From SZUA-430 sp964483585 (GTDB lineage: Bacteria; Pseudomonadota; Alphaproteobacteria; Micropepsales; Micropepsaceae), in NCBI GenBank assembly GCA_964483585.1, contig CAZABH010000016.1:4131-68130 (forward strand): DNA of 64,000 nt, in the 5' to 3' direction. The notes under the pieces are model-generated. The model did not search any database. It saw only the letters and a list, made by a program, of their open reading frames with translations, and had not been told where the DNA came from. Positions within the stretch are counted from its first letter, which is position 1; each line of letters opens with the position of its first letter. This document shows positions 17,424 through 26,368 of this stretch, in pieces. Made by a program: the position numbers and the translations under genes.

Positions 17424-18437
17424 ATGCCAACCATGAACATGATCCAGGCCCTGAATTCCGCCATGGATGTGATGCTGACCCGAGATCCCAACGTGCTGAT
17501 TTTCGGCGAGGACGTCGGCTATTTCGGTGGTGTCTTCAGGGCCACTGATGGCCTGCAGAAGAAGCATGGCGTGCAACGCTGCTTCGACACGCCGATTGGC
17601 GAGAGCGGCATCGTTGCGACGGCGATCGGGATGGGGGCCTATGGCCTCAGGCCAGTCGTGGAGATCCAGTTCGCCGATTACATTTATCCGGCCTATGACC
17701 AGATCGTGTCGGAGGCGGCGCGCCTGCGTTACCGATCGGCGGCGGACTTCACCTCGCCGATCACGCTGCGCTCGCCCTATGGCGGTGGCATCTTCGGGGG
17801 GCAGACTCACAGCCAGAGCCCGGAGGCGCTGTTCACGCATGTCTGCGGCCTCAAGACGGTCATTCCGTCCAATCCCTATGACGCGAAAGGCCTTCTGATC
17901 GCGGCGATCGAGGACGATGACCCGGTCATGTTCTTCGAGCCGAAGCGCATCTACAATGGCCCCTTCGATGGCCACCATGACAGGCCCGTTCAGGCGTGGA
18001 ACAAGCACCCCGCGAGCGACGTGCCCGATGGCTATTATACTGTGCCGCTGGGCAAGGCGCGGATTGCACGTTCGGGTGAGGCGGTGACGGTGCTGGCCTA
18101 TGGCACGATGGTTCATGTGTCGATTGCGGCGGCTGAAGAGCAGGGCATCGATGCCGAGGTCATTGACCTGAGGACCATCTGGCCTGTCGACATCGAGACC
18201 ATCATTGAATCGGTCGAGAAGACCGGACGCTGCGTGATCGTGCATGAGGCGACACGGACCAGCGGATTTGGTGCCGAGCTGTCGGCGCTTGTGCAGGAGA
18301 ACTGCTTCCATCACCTTGAGGCTCCCATCGAGCGCGTGACGGGATGGGATACGCCCTATCCGCATGCCTTCGAATGGCAGTATTTTCCTGGACCGAAGCG
18401 CATCGGCGATGCCATGCGCCGCGCACTGGAGGACTGA
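17424..18437 (+). CDS. bkdA2: branched-chain 2-oxoacid dehydrogenase E1 subunit beta
   Basis: Transketolase-type beta subunit, 337 residues, pairing with E1 alpha to form the decarboxylase heterotetramer. Conserved segments are FGEDVGYFGGVFRAT, TPIGESGIVATAIGMG and SPYGGGIFGGQTHSQSPE. It starts six bases after the alpha subunit and ends five bases before E2, so the four genes are one transcript. The C-terminal domain has the usual LRTIWPVD motif. Nothing is unusual. Confidence 0.95.
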   Translation: MPTMNMIQALNSAMDVMLTRDPNVLIFGEDVGYFGGVFRATDGLQKKHGVQRCFDTPIGESGIVATAIGMGAYGLRPVVEIQFADYIYPAYDQIVSEAARLRYRSAADFTSPITLRSPYGGGIFGGQTHSQSPEALFTHVCGLKTVIPSNPYDAKGLLIAAIEDDDPVMFFEPKRIYNGPFDGHHDRPVQAWNKHPASDVPDGYYTVPLGKARIARSGEAVTVLAYGTMVHVSIAAAEEQGIDAEVIDLRTIWPVDIETIIESVEKTGRCVIVHEATRTSGFGAELSALVQENCFHHLEAPIERVTGWDTPYPHAFEWQYFPGPKRIGDAMRRALED

Positions 18438-18442
18438 GGGCC

Positions 18443-19738
18443 ATGGGCAAGTATGTTTTCAAGCTGCCTGACGTTGGCGAAGGAACGGCTGAAGCCGAGA
18501 TCGTGGCGTGGCATGTGAAGGTCGGCGACCTGGTCGAAGAAGACCAGCACCTTGTCGATGTCATGACCGACAAGGCGACGGTCGAGATGACGTCTCCTGT
18601 CAAAGGCCGCGTCCTGTCGTTGCACGGCGAACCCGGCGCGATGGCCATTGTGGGCGCGGCGATCGTCGAGTTCGAGGTGGAAGGGGTTGGCAACGAGGCG
18701 CAAGTCAAGGCCCCTGCTGCAGCGGCCAAGGCTACAACGGTGACTGCCGCGCCTGTAGCGAAGGTCGAGGTGGCACAGCCCGCGCAGCGACCTGTCAAGC
18801 CGTTGGAAGAATTGCCGGCGGCTGTTGAGCCTGTTCCGCGGGTTCCTGGTGACAAGCCGTTGGCGTCTCCGGCGGTACGGCAGCGTGCGCTGGAGCTCGG
18901 GATCAAGCTGCAGTTTGTCGATGGCTCCGGTCCTGGCGGTCGGATCACGCATGCCGATCTCGACGGGTTCCTCGCGCGGGGCGGCTCGCAGCGGATGTCC
19001 GGTGGCGGGCTCGCGCGTCGCGAGGGTGTCGATGAGATCAAGGTCATTGGCCTGCGGCGCAAGATTGCCGAGAAGATGCAGGATACCAAGCGGCGTATCC
19101 CGCATTTTGCGTATGTCGAGGAAGTCGACATGACCGAGATCGAGGCTCTGCGTGCGCACATGAATGCCACGCGCCGCAAGGACCAACCGAAGCTGACGTT
19201 GCTTCCGTTCCTCATTCGCGCGCTGGTGCGGGTGCTGCCTGAATTCCCGCAAATCAATGCGCGTTATGATGACGTTGCGGGTGTCGTGAACAGGTTCCGG
19301 CCCGTCCATATCGGGATTGCGACGCAGACGGCGAACGGGCTCATGGTGCCAGTGGTCAAGCATGCCGAGGCGCTGGACCTGTGGCAGGCAGCGAACGAGG
19401 TCGCACGGGTATCAGCGGCGGCACGCGAGAACAAGGCGTCGCGCGACGAGCTCTCCGGTTCGACGATCACGATCACCAGCCTTGGTCCCATTGGCGGGGT
19501 TGTCACCACACCGGTCATCAATTATCCGGAAGTTGCAATCATCGGGCCCAATGCGATCATTGAACGGCCCGTGGTGCGCGATGGTGCGATCGTGGTGCGC
19601 AAGATGATGAACCTGTCGTCGTCGTTCGATCATCGCGTTGTCGACGGCTTTGATGCGGCTCAGTTCATCCAGCGCGTGAAGGCACTGCTTCAGCATCCCG
19701 CGCTGATGTTCATGGATGAGGGTGCTGCCCGTGGCTGA
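18443..19738 (+). CDS. bkdB: branched-chain 2-oxoacid dehydrogenase E2 (dihydrolipoyl acyltransferase)
   Basis: Core acyltransferase of the complex, 431 residues. There is one N-terminal lipoyl domain (residues 1-80) with lipoylated K44 in DKATVEM, an Ala/Pro/Val-rich linker, a peripheral-subunit-binding domain near residues 140-180 (ASPAVRQRALELG), and the catalytic domain with the SFDHRVVDG histidine motif. A single lipoyl domain is typical of branched-chain E2. ATG 18443 is chosen because the lipoyl domain begins at once; the upstream in-frame codons lie within bkdA2. It overlaps the next gene. Confidence 0.95.
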   Translation: MGKYVFKLPDVGEGTAEAEIVAWHVKVGDLVEEDQHLVDVMTDKATVEMTSPVKGRVLSLHGEPGAMAIVGAAIVEFEVEGVGNEAQVKAPAAAAKATTVTAAPVAKVEVAQPAQRPVKPLEELPAAVEPVPRVPGDKPLASPAVRQRALELGIKLQFVDGSGPGGRITHADLDGFLARGGSQRMSGGGLARREGVDEIKVIGLRRKIAEKMQDTKRRIPHFAYVEEVDMTEIEALRAHMNATRRKDQPKLTLLPFLIRALVRVLPEFPQINARYDDVAGVVNRFRPVHIGIATQTANGLMVPVVKHAEALDLWQAANEVARVSAAARENKASRDELSGSTITITSLGPIGGVVTTPVINYPEVAIIGPNAIIERPVVRDGAIVVRKMMNLSSSFDHRVVDGFDAAQFIQRVKALLQHPALMFMDEGAARG

Positions 19739-21131
19739 GATTATCCAGACGAAGGTGCTGGTGATTGGCGGCGGGCCGGGGGGCTATGTGGCCGCGATCA
19801 GGGCTGGGCAGCTTGGCCTCGATACGACGCTGGTTGAGGGTGACCGCCTCGGTGGGACGTGCCTCATCCGTGGATGCATTCCGTCGAAGGCCATCATCCA
19901 TGCTGCCGGCGCGTTCGAAGCCATGCGTCATGCGGCGGAGAAACCCGTCCACGGGATAAAGCTCGCCGCGTCGCCGACGCTGGATTTCCGCGAGACGGTG
20001 AAGTGGAAGGAAGGGATCGTCTCGAAGCTCAATACGGGGGTCGGCGGCCTTCTCAAGCGCGCGAAGGTGCGTGTGATCAACGGCTTTGCGGTGTTCTCGG
20101 ATGCGAAGACCTGCCGGGTTGGCGAGACCACGATCCGTGCAGAGCATGTGATCCTTGCCAATGGATCGGTTCCATCGGAATTGCCATTCCTCAAGTTTGG
20201 TGGTGATGTCATCTCGTCGACAGAGGCGCTGTCGCTTGATGCCTTGCCAGCGCGCCTTGCGGTTGTCGGCGCTGGGTATATCGGGCTCGAACTCGGGATC
20301 GCGTTTGCGAAGCTGGGTTCGAAGGTGACCATCGTTGAAGCCGAGACCCAGGTCCTGCCGCTCTATGACGGCGAGCTGGTTGCACCGGTCAAGCGCTGGC
20401 TGGATCGCAATGGCGTTACCCTGCACCTGGGCGCAAAGGCCAAAGGAGCCGAGACTGGAAAGGGTGGAGCGTCCCTTGCCATCGAAACGGCCGAGGGCAA
20501 GGCGCTGGCCATCCCTGCCGACAAGATCCTCGTCACCGTCGGGCGCAAGCCATACACGCAGGGCTGGGGGCTCGAGGCCATGGCCGTCGACATGGCTGGT
20601 CGCTTCATCAAGGTCGATGACCAGTGCCGCACGTCGATGCGTGATGTCTGGGCCATTGGCGACCTGGTCGGTGAGCCCATGCTTGCGCACAAGGCGTCAG
20701 CGCAGGGTGAGATGGTTGCGGAGATCATTGCGGGTCACAAGCGCCGCTTCAATCCGGCCACGATTGCGGCAGTCTGCTTTACCGAGCCTGAGATCGTCAG
20801 CGCAGGGCTCTCGCCGGTTGATGCAGCGCGGCAGGGGCTTGACGTAGTGGTCGGGCAGTTCCCGTTCTCGGCCAATGGACGCGCGCTCTCGATGGATGGT
20901 GCTGACAGCGGCGGGTTCGTGCGTGTTGTCGCGCGCAAGAGTGACCATCGCGTGCTTGGCATCCAGGCTGTCGGCCAGCATGTCTCGGAACTTTCGGCGC
21001 AGTTTGCACTGGCACTGGAGATGGGGGCGTTGCTGGAAGATATCGCGGGTACTATCCACGTGCACCCGACACTGAGCGAGGCATTTCACGAGAGTGCGCT
21101 GAAGGCGCTGGGGCACGCGATTCATATCTGA
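19731..21131 (+). CDS. lpd: dihydrolipoyl dehydrogenase (E3) of the bkd complex
   Basis: FAD-dependent E3 that reoxidises the lipoyl groups with NAD+. It has 466 residues from GTG 19731, which gives the family N-terminus MAEIIQTKVLVIGGGPGG. The in-frame ATG at 19716 would add five residues. The redox-active disulfide is C44/C49 (GGTCLIRGCIPSKA). The NAD-binding glycines lie in VVGAGYIGLELG, and the C-terminal catalytic His is in HVHPTLSE. It overlaps bkdB by eight bases and closes the operon. Confidence 0.95.
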   Translation: MAEIIQTKVLVIGGGPGGYVAAIRAGQLGLDTTLVEGDRLGGTCLIRGCIPSKAIIHAAGAFEAMRHAAEKPVHGIKLAASPTLDFRETVKWKEGIVSKLNTGVGGLLKRAKVRVINGFAVFSDAKTCRVGETTIRAEHVILANGSVPSELPFLKFGGDVISSTEALSLDALPARLAVVGAGYIGLELGIAFAKLGSKVTIVEAETQVLPLYDGELVAPVKRWLDRNGVTLHLGAKAKGAETGKGGASLAIETAEGKALAIPADKILVTVGRKPYTQGWGLEAMAVDMAGRFIKVDDQCRTSMRDVWAIGDLVGEPMLAHKASAQGEMVAEIIAGHKRRFNPATIAAVCFTEPEIVSAGLSPVDAARQGLDVVVGQFPFSANGRALSMDGADSGGFVRVVARKSDHRVLGIQAVGQHVSELSAQFALALEMGALLEDIAGTIHVHPTLSEAFHESALKALGHAIHI

Positions 21132-21222
21132 AGGTGTGCGCGATGTGAGCGGCGTCACAGCGTGGCCCCATTTTTGCCGTGATGGGTTGGCAAGATTGCG
21201 CCGGTTCAAGGAGACATCCACC

Positions 21223-21801
21223 ATGCCCCTGCGCTTTCTCGTGCTTGTGTGTCTGCTTGCTACCTTGGCCGCCGTTTCGGTGGCGGAGGCCCGCGGCGTT
21301 GACCGGCGCCTGATCAGCAACAAGGCCGACGGGATCGTCTATGCGCTGCCAAAGCAAAGCCCCTTCAAGGTGGAGAAGGCGTCTGTCGAGGGGCTCACCT
21401 TAAAGGGGCGGGCCGTGATCTCCGGCACCTATGTGTTCGGGCGAAATGCGCCAGCCGAGGAAGAGATGAACGGCAGCGAGGAGCCCGACCTCTACTTCGT
21501 TCCTGACGCCGCGTCTGCGGCGCTTCTGCCACGCTGGAAAGAGGACGGAGCGATTGACGGTGTCTACATCTCGAACCGGGATGACTTCTTGAAGGCAGTG
21601 ATCGCGCCCGGCATGGTGCAAAAGGTGAAGGCGGGTAAGGTTCGCTCGCTCACGGGTCCCCTGACCATCGAGGTCGAGGGCTACTTTGCCACCGTGATCT
21701 GCGGCACGGCGGCCTATGGAACCCGGTTTGTCAGGGTGGCAGCGCCGCCGCAAGTGATTGCTGCCAACCGGCACGCTGAAACGGTCAGCTGCAAGGGGTA
21801 G
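21223..21801 (+). CDS. exported protein of unknown function
   Basis: A 192-residue protein that begins with a clear Sec signal peptide (MPLRFLVLVCLLATLAAVSVAEA, probable cleavage after AEA). ATG 21223 has a strong ribosome site (AAGGAGA) upstream and is preferred over an earlier in-frame start. The mature part is rich in beta-strand-like sequence and has two Cys (VICGTAAYG and the C-terminal VSCKG) that could form a disulfide in the periplasm. I recognise no family. It precedes the TelA-like trio but has its own ribosome site and about 100 bases of spacing. Confidence 0.7.
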   Translation: MPLRFLVLVCLLATLAAVSVAEARGVDRRLISNKADGIVYALPKQSPFKVEKASVEGLTLKGRAVISGTYVFGRNAPAEEEMNGSEEPDLYFVPDAASAALLPRWKEDGAIDGVYISNRDDFLKAVIAPGMVQKVKAGKVRSLTGPLTIEVEGYFATVICGTAAYGTRFVRVAAPPQVIAANRHAETVSCKG

Positions 21802-21837
21802 GTCCCGCAGAACACTGCGAATATTTTGGCGATTGCC

Positions 21838-21876
21838 CTTGCAGACGACGCTACTATCCCCCACATGATCCCCCAC
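21838..21876 (+). promoter_or_regulatory. possible RpoH (heat-shock) promoter with CCCCCAC repeat
   Basis: CTTGCAG (21838-21844), 14 bases, then CCCCACAT (21859-21866) resembles the sigma-32 promoter CTTGAAA-N13/14-CCCCATNT. The octamer TCCCCCAC is repeated 12 bases later (21869-21876). A good ribosome site GAGGGGAGAA follows, then ATG 21900. It would drive the three-gene unit. The match is by eye. Confidence 0.35.
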
Positions 21877-21899
21877 GTTTATGAGGGGAGAATCTGTCC

Positions 21900-23072
21900 A
21901 TGTCCGATGTCGTCATCCGAACGCCTATGCAGTACCTGGACCGGGCGCTTACCACGTTGCGGGATCTGGGTATCGTTCCAGCAAAGGGCGAGGATGCCCC
22001 CATCAATGCATTGCTGCAGCAGATCTCTGACCTCGACAATGAAAAGATCACGGTCATTGCCCGCACATTGAACCAGGCCTCGAGCTTCAACGAGGTCGTG
22101 CGCGAGAATGTATCGGCGATGTCGATCGGGGATCGCTACCGGCAGATCACGGAAGGGTTCAATTCGATTCGGGATGATGCCAAGGCGATGGTCGACCAGA
22201 TTTCGGATGGCAAGGTCAGCGTCTGGGAGCGTGCCACCAATTCCTGGATGAAGCTCACGCGGGGCGACATTGCCGATCGCTTCGACAAGATCCGCGGGAT
22301 CTATATAGCGGTTACCAAAGAGACGAAGAACCAGATCGAGCGAGAGCATGCGATCCTGCAGGCCTATCGGGACTTTCGCGGTGCGCTCAAACAGTCAGAG
22401 GTGCTTGCCCTCGAGGTTCTGAAGAAAGCGGAATGGAGACTGGAGGAAGCCAAGAAGAAGTTGAGCGAGGCTTCTGCGGCCGTTGCCAATTTTTCGGGCT
22501 CAGAGCCAGCCGAGCGCGCGAAGCTCGAGCTGATCCGCGACGAGGTCCTGCGGCAGACGCAAGATGAGGACAAGCGCTACCAGATCGCGAAGGACCTCTC
22601 CGACAACCTTACGGTCGGTTACAACACGTCCGAAGTCATCATGGCGCGTCTCATGCAGACCACGAGCGCGAAGGAACGGATCTATGCGCAGTCTGTCAGC
22701 TTCTTCTCGACTAATGATACGGTGCTGACGGCGCTCAAGGCTTCGTTCACGGGCATGTTCGGTCTTCACGAATCGACCGAGACCGTGAACGCCATGAAGG
22801 AGGGCATGTCGAAGTCGATCGAGGTGCTGGCCGAGATTGGTGACAAGGTGCAGGAGGCGGCGATCCGCGCCGGCTATGGGCCGACGATCCGTGCGGATGC
22901 CGTCAAGAAGCTCGTCGATTCGGTTGTGAACTTCCAGGAGAAGTCGCGCACCATTATCGAGGAAATGCGCAAGCTCTCGACCCAAAACTCCGCTGAGATC
23001 CGGGATGCGGTCGAGGATGGCAAGAGACGTCTCGCTGACCTCGTTGCGCAAGGCAAGGCCTTTCACCTCTGA
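21900..23072 (+). CDS. TelA-like helical protein, first gene of coupled three-gene unit
   Basis: A 390-residue, almost entirely alpha-helical soluble protein with coiled-coil stretches around residues 130-230. The C-terminal half has the layout of the TelA/YceH toxic-anion-resistance family, a tentative call from memory of the family rather than a signature. Typical segments are LMQTTSAKERIYAQSVSFFSTND and FTGMFGLHESTETVNAMKEGM. No signal peptide or membrane helix is seen. Its stop codon shares its A with the start of the next gene (TGATG), so the two are translated together. The biochemical role of such proteins is unknown; TelA relatives are linked to tellurite and envelope stress resistance. 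Confidence 0.65.
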   Translation: MSDVVIRTPMQYLDRALTTLRDLGIVPAKGEDAPINALLQQISDLDNEKITVIARTLNQASSFNEVVRENVSAMSIGDRYRQITEGFNSIRDDAKAMVDQISDGKVSVWERATNSWMKLTRGDIADRFDKIRGIYIAVTKETKNQIEREHAILQAYRDFRGALKQSEVLALEVLKKAEWRLEEAKKKLSEASAAVANFSGSEPAERAKLELIRDEVLRQTQDEDKRYQIAKDLSDNLTVGYNTSEVIMARLMQTTSAKERIYAQSVSFFSTNDTVLTALKASFTGMFGLHESTETVNAMKEGMSKSIEVLAEIGDKVQEAAIRAGYGPTIRADAVKKLVDSVVNFQEKSRTIIEEMRKLSTQNSAEIRDAVEDGKRRLADLVAQGKAFHL

Positions 23073-24019
23073 TGCCTGAGGCGATGGGCGCGAGCAAGCC
23101 CCAAACGCTTGACGAGCTGATGTTTGCGATGGATGTGGTCGATACGCTCCGCCATCGCGAACTCGTTGTTGCGCGAGAGCTTGCACAGGGTGACCGGGAC
23201 GAAGCGCTGAAGGCGCGGTTGCGCGAGATCTATCGCGGGCAGGGGCTTGAGGTGTCGGATGCAGCCATCGAGCAGGGCATCAGGGCACTCAAGGAAAGCC
23301 GTTTCGTCTATACACCACCAGCTCCGGGTCTGAGGCGCAGCCTCGCTATGGCGTGGGTCAGACGCCGGAGCATCGGGCGTTGGGTGGGCGGAATCGCCGC
23401 CGTATGTATTGCGCTGTGGGCCATCGGCTATTTCGGCTTTGAGTTGCCGCGGCAGCAGGCCCTGGCCGAGACCCGCATAGCCCTGACACAGGATCTGCCT
23501 CGCGAGCTGCTTGCGGCGGCCGGGGCTGTGCGTGTGGAGACAAAAGATGCTGCCGTCCTCGCGCAGGTTGACGTGCTGGAACGCGATGGCAATGCCGCGC
23601 TGGCGCGTAGTGATGTTGCAGCCGCGCGCGCGAGCATTGCGGCTCTCGAGGCGCTGCGCGCTCGGCTGGTTGCGACCTATGTGCTGAATGTCGTGAGCGG
23701 CGAAAACGACACATCGGGCGTGTGGCGCGTGTCGGCAGTCAATCCCGCTGCCCGAAACTATTACCTGATCGTCGAGGCGGTTCAGGCTGATGGGCAGCGC
23801 CTGCCGGTTACGGTTGTCAACGAGGAGAATGGCAAGAGCGCCACTGTCACCCGGTGGGGTGTGCGCGTGCCGGAAGCTTTCTTCAACGAGATACGCCGCG
23901 ACAAGCAGGACAACGGCATCATCGAACAGAATCCAATCGGTCAGAAGCTTCGGGGCGAGATTGACCCCCGCTACAATTTCCCGAAAGAGGGCGGCGCCAT
24001 CACGTCGTGGGGTGAGTGA
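23072..24019 (+). CDS. DUF6384-like membrane protein
   Basis: A 315-residue protein with a cytoplasmic N-terminal segment (TLDELMFAMDVVDTLRHRE, about residues 9-27). One transmembrane helix lies near residues 105-125 (WVGGIAAVCIALWAIGYFGF), and the C-terminal domain is periplasmic. The N-terminal DELMxAMDVVDTLRH motif is what I associate with DUF6384; this is recognition, not a search. The periplasmic part has a helical region rich in Ala and then a beta-rich domain (NYYLIVEAVQADGQRLPVTVV). It is coupled on both sides by TGATG junctions. Function is unknown; it may tether its two soluble partners to the membrane. Confidence 0.65.
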   Translation: MPEAMGASKPQTLDELMFAMDVVDTLRHRELVVARELAQGDRDEALKARLREIYRGQGLEVSDAAIEQGIRALKESRFVYTPPAPGLRRSLAMAWVRRRSIGRWVGGIAAVCIALWAIGYFGFELPRQQALAETRIALTQDLPRELLAAAGAVRVETKDAAVLAQVDVLERDGNAALARSDVAAARASIAALEALRARLVATYVLNVVSGENDTSGVWRVSAVNPAARNYYLIVEAVQADGQRLPVTVVNEENGKSATVTRWGVRVPEAFFNEIRRDKQDNGIIEQNPIGQKLRGEIDPRYNFPKEGGAITSWGE

Positions 24020-25533
24020 TGCGGATCAACGGACGCGACGCGCTAAGTTCGGTTGAGAGCGCGATCTTGGGCGTGCGCACGAATGAGTCACGTCTGACCG
24101 AGGTGCTGAGTTCGGCTGCTGCCGAGGCCGAGCGCTTGCGTTTTGACCTGGCTGAAAGCTTCAAGGCGCTGGCACTGGTGCGGCTTGATGCCCTTGTGCG
24201 CAATCAGGTGGTTGGCGGGCTTGATGCTGCAGAAAGGCGAGCGCTGGAGCTGATGCGCTCGCACAAGGCCAAGCTTGACCAGATCCTGGTGCGCTTTGGT
24301 GGGGCGCAGAGCGCGCTCGTTGCTGCGGAAGAAGAGCACCGACAGCGGATGGTGTCTGTTGCAGACGCGCGGGAACCGATTGCTGCCTTGCAGGCGCGTG
24401 TCGAAGCCGAGATGTCTTCGGATCCTGCCTGGCTGGCGCAGAAGGCTGTCGTCGACAAGGCCATAGAGATTGCCAATGCTGCCGAGGAGAAGGCGAAGGT
24501 CAGCGAGGCCGACCGAGACGAGAAGCGCAGGCCTTATGAAGCTGATCCGCTGTTCATGTATCTGTGGGACAAGAGATTTGGCACATCGGCCTATGGTGCG
24601 TCGAACATCGTGCGCTATTTCGACCGCAAGGTGGCCAACCTCGTCGGTTATGACGCCGCGCGGCCGAACTACACGTTGCTGAACGAGATCCCGGAACGAC
24701 TGCGTGAGCATGCCATTGCGGCGCTGGCCAAGGCCCGCGCCGAGGATGAGACGCTCGAGCAGATCGAGCGAGCAGCGCTGGTTCGGGCCGGCATTCAGCC
24801 GCTGGAGGCTGTTCTGTCCGAGAGGCTTGCGGCACTCAAGGAGGCCAGCGATCGTCTCAGCGCGACCCAGAAAGCGATGACCACACTTGACGAGGAGCGG
24901 GCCCGCCTGCAGTCCGATGGGGATCGTCGGGCGCATGAAGAAGCTCTCGCGGTTCTGACACAAGCCCTGTCGCAAGAGAGCCTGCAGACCATGTATCAGG
25001 AGGCTCGCCAGACGGCGACGCCGGAGGACGACCGGCTTGTCCAGAAGATCGAGTTGACCCAGACAGCGATCGCGCGTGCTGAAGCCGATGTCGCGAAGAT
25101 CCGCAATGAGGCGCGGGAGGTTGCGCGGCGCCGTGGTGAACTGGAGAGCGTCCGTGACCGCATGCGGTCACGCCGCTATGATCGCCATAATAGCCAGTTC
25201 GAGCTGGACGGTGGCGACGTGCTGGGCGGGCTGATTGGGGGTATCCTCGGTGGTGTCCTTCAGAGCCGCGACTTGTGGGAGGCGCTTGAGAAGGCGCATC
25301 GGAAGCGTCGCGACTGGGATTATGACTGGGATTATGGCGACGACGATCGCGATGACGACGATGATGACGACGATGACAAGCGCGGCCGGCCCTGGGGCAG
25401 CAAGCGGCATCATCCCAAGTTTCGGTTTCCATCCTCCTCGGTGCCGCGCATGCCAAAGGGTTTCGGCGGCGGCGGGTTCAAGACCGGTGGCGGTTTCAAG
25501 GGCGGCGGCTTCAAGACAGGCGGGCGCTTCTAG
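24019..25533 (+). CDS. coiled-coil protein with Asp-rich and Gly/Phe-rich tail
   Basis: A 504-residue protein. Residues 1-390 are long helical coiled-coil sequence. About residues 396-412 hold a glycine-zipper stretch (GGLIGGILGGVL), which can insert in or coat membranes. Next come an acidic run of consecutive Asp residues (near 440-455) and a C-terminal tail of GGGFKTGG-type repeats. The start ATG shares a base with the preceding stop. No signal peptide is present. It overlaps the stop of the convergent DUF882 gene by three or four bases. I recognise no family; the tail resembles low-complexity, possibly phase-separating or polymer-binding sequence, which is inference. Confidence 0.65.
   Translation: MRINGRDALSSVESAILGVRTNESRLTEVLSSAAAEAERLRFDLAESFKALALVRLDALVRNQVVGGLDAAERRALELMRSHKAKLDQILVRFGGAQSALVAAEEEHRQRMVSVADAREPIAALQARVEAEMSSDPAWLAQKAVVDKAIEIANAAEEKAKVSEADRDEKRRPYEADPLFMYLWDKRFGTSAYGASNIVRYFDRKVANLVGYDAARPNYTLLNEIPERLREHAIAALAKARAEDETLEQIERAALVRAGIQPLEAVLSERLAALKEASDRLSATQKAMTTLDEERARLQSDGDRRAHEEALAVLTQALSQESLQTMYQEARQTATPEDDRLVQKIELTQTAIARAEADVAKIRNEAREVARRRGELESVRDRMRSRRYDRHNSQFELDGGDVLGGLIGGILGGVLQSRDLWEALEKAHRKRRDWDYDWDYGDDDRDDDDDDDDDKRGRPWGSKRHHPKFRFPSSSVPRMPKGFGGGGFKTGGGFKGGGFKTGGRF
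25326..25378 (+). repeat. GAC/GAT microsatellite-like tract encoding poly-Asp
   Basis: A run of GAC, GAT and related triplets encodes the acidic stretch of the coiled-coil protein. The mixture of synonymous codons suggests selection for acidic residues rather than recent slippage. Confidence 0.6.
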
Positions 25534-26246
25534 CGTGGCTTTGTCTGTTTTTTCGCCAGAGCCTTGTGAAGTTTCAAGCGCTCGCTCACAGTCAGGGGGC
25601 GTTTGGGCTTCTTCTCGAGAAACCCTGCGACCGTGAGATCGTCCTGGTTCGTGCGCGATCCAGCCCTGGCCTGAACGCTGCCATTGACGGTCCAGTTGCG
25701 TACTGGACCTGAGTCCAGATGGATAAATCCAGACTGCGGATACCAGCCTACGCCGCCGCGGGACATTGTCTTCGCCAGTCCCGCCGTCTTCTCCAAGCGT
25801 CGGTCAAGGGTGATGTCGATTGCGCGGCCGGCAAGATGTTGGCTCTTCTCAGCAACTCCAAAGTACTTCGTCGCAAGCTTTGAATTGGTCTGCGGCGTGC
25901 GATACGCCGAGAGTACCGTGGCTCTGTTTACACCACTCTCGGTCATGACATCCGCCAGAAAGTCCAGCGTCTCCACGAACATGGGACCACGTAGGTTCTC
26001 ACGGTGATCGCGAAGGAAATGCGAGAGGTCGATCATGGCGTCGGGCAGGGGGCCGACTTGGTCCCGATACAGGCCCGTGAATGTTTCGCCGGTGTGCGCG
26101 TGCCGCAAAGACAGGCGTCGTGGTTTTGACGGCGCGCGCAGAGCGTCGGGATCGCCTTCCAAAAGGATGCGAGCCGAGGTGTTGGTGCCGAACACCAACG
26201 TCAGTCCAGCGGCCAGCAGAAGGTCACGTCGCTTCAGGTTCATCAT
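25530..26246 (-). CDS. DUF882 / YcbK-like murein peptidase, Tat-exported
   Basis: Periplasmic M15-type metallopeptidase of the YcbK (DUF882) family, 238 residues from ATG 26246 (ATG 26243 is equally possible). The N-terminus has a twin-arginine motif KRRDLLL followed by a hydrophobic stretch. The zinc site is visible as SQHLAGRAID (His and Asp) and FIHLDSG (His-x-Asp). The target is probably peptidoglycan cross-links or stem peptides. Its stop overlaps the stop of the convergent coiled-coil gene. The DUF885 gene lies upstream on the same strand with about 120 bases between them. Confidence 0.88.
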   Translation of the reverse strand: MMNLKRRDLLLAAGLTLVFGTNTSARILLEGDPDALRAPSKPRRLSLRHAHTGETFTGLYRDQVGPLPDAMIDLSHFLRDHRENLRGPMFVETLDFLADVMTESGVNRATVLSAYRTPQTNSKLATKYFGVAEKSQHLAGRAIDITLDRRLEKTAGLAKTMSRGGVGWYPQSGFIHLDSGPVRNWTVNGSVQARAGSRTNQDDLTVAGFLEKKPKRPLTVSERLKLHKALAKKQTKPR

Positions 26247-26368
26247 CTGACGCAAGGAGTTTGAAAGACCAGAATTTTATCCTAGCAAACATCAAGAACC
26301 CGTTGCAGAGACGCATTGTCTCTGGTTAAGGCCATGGAGGCGCTGAGAGCTTTTTGCCGCATGTCCTG

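Noticed and set aside
16956..18365. 469-codon open frame on the minus strand
   Set aside because: It is antisense to bkdA1/bkdA2; no domain, composition typical of a shadow frame.
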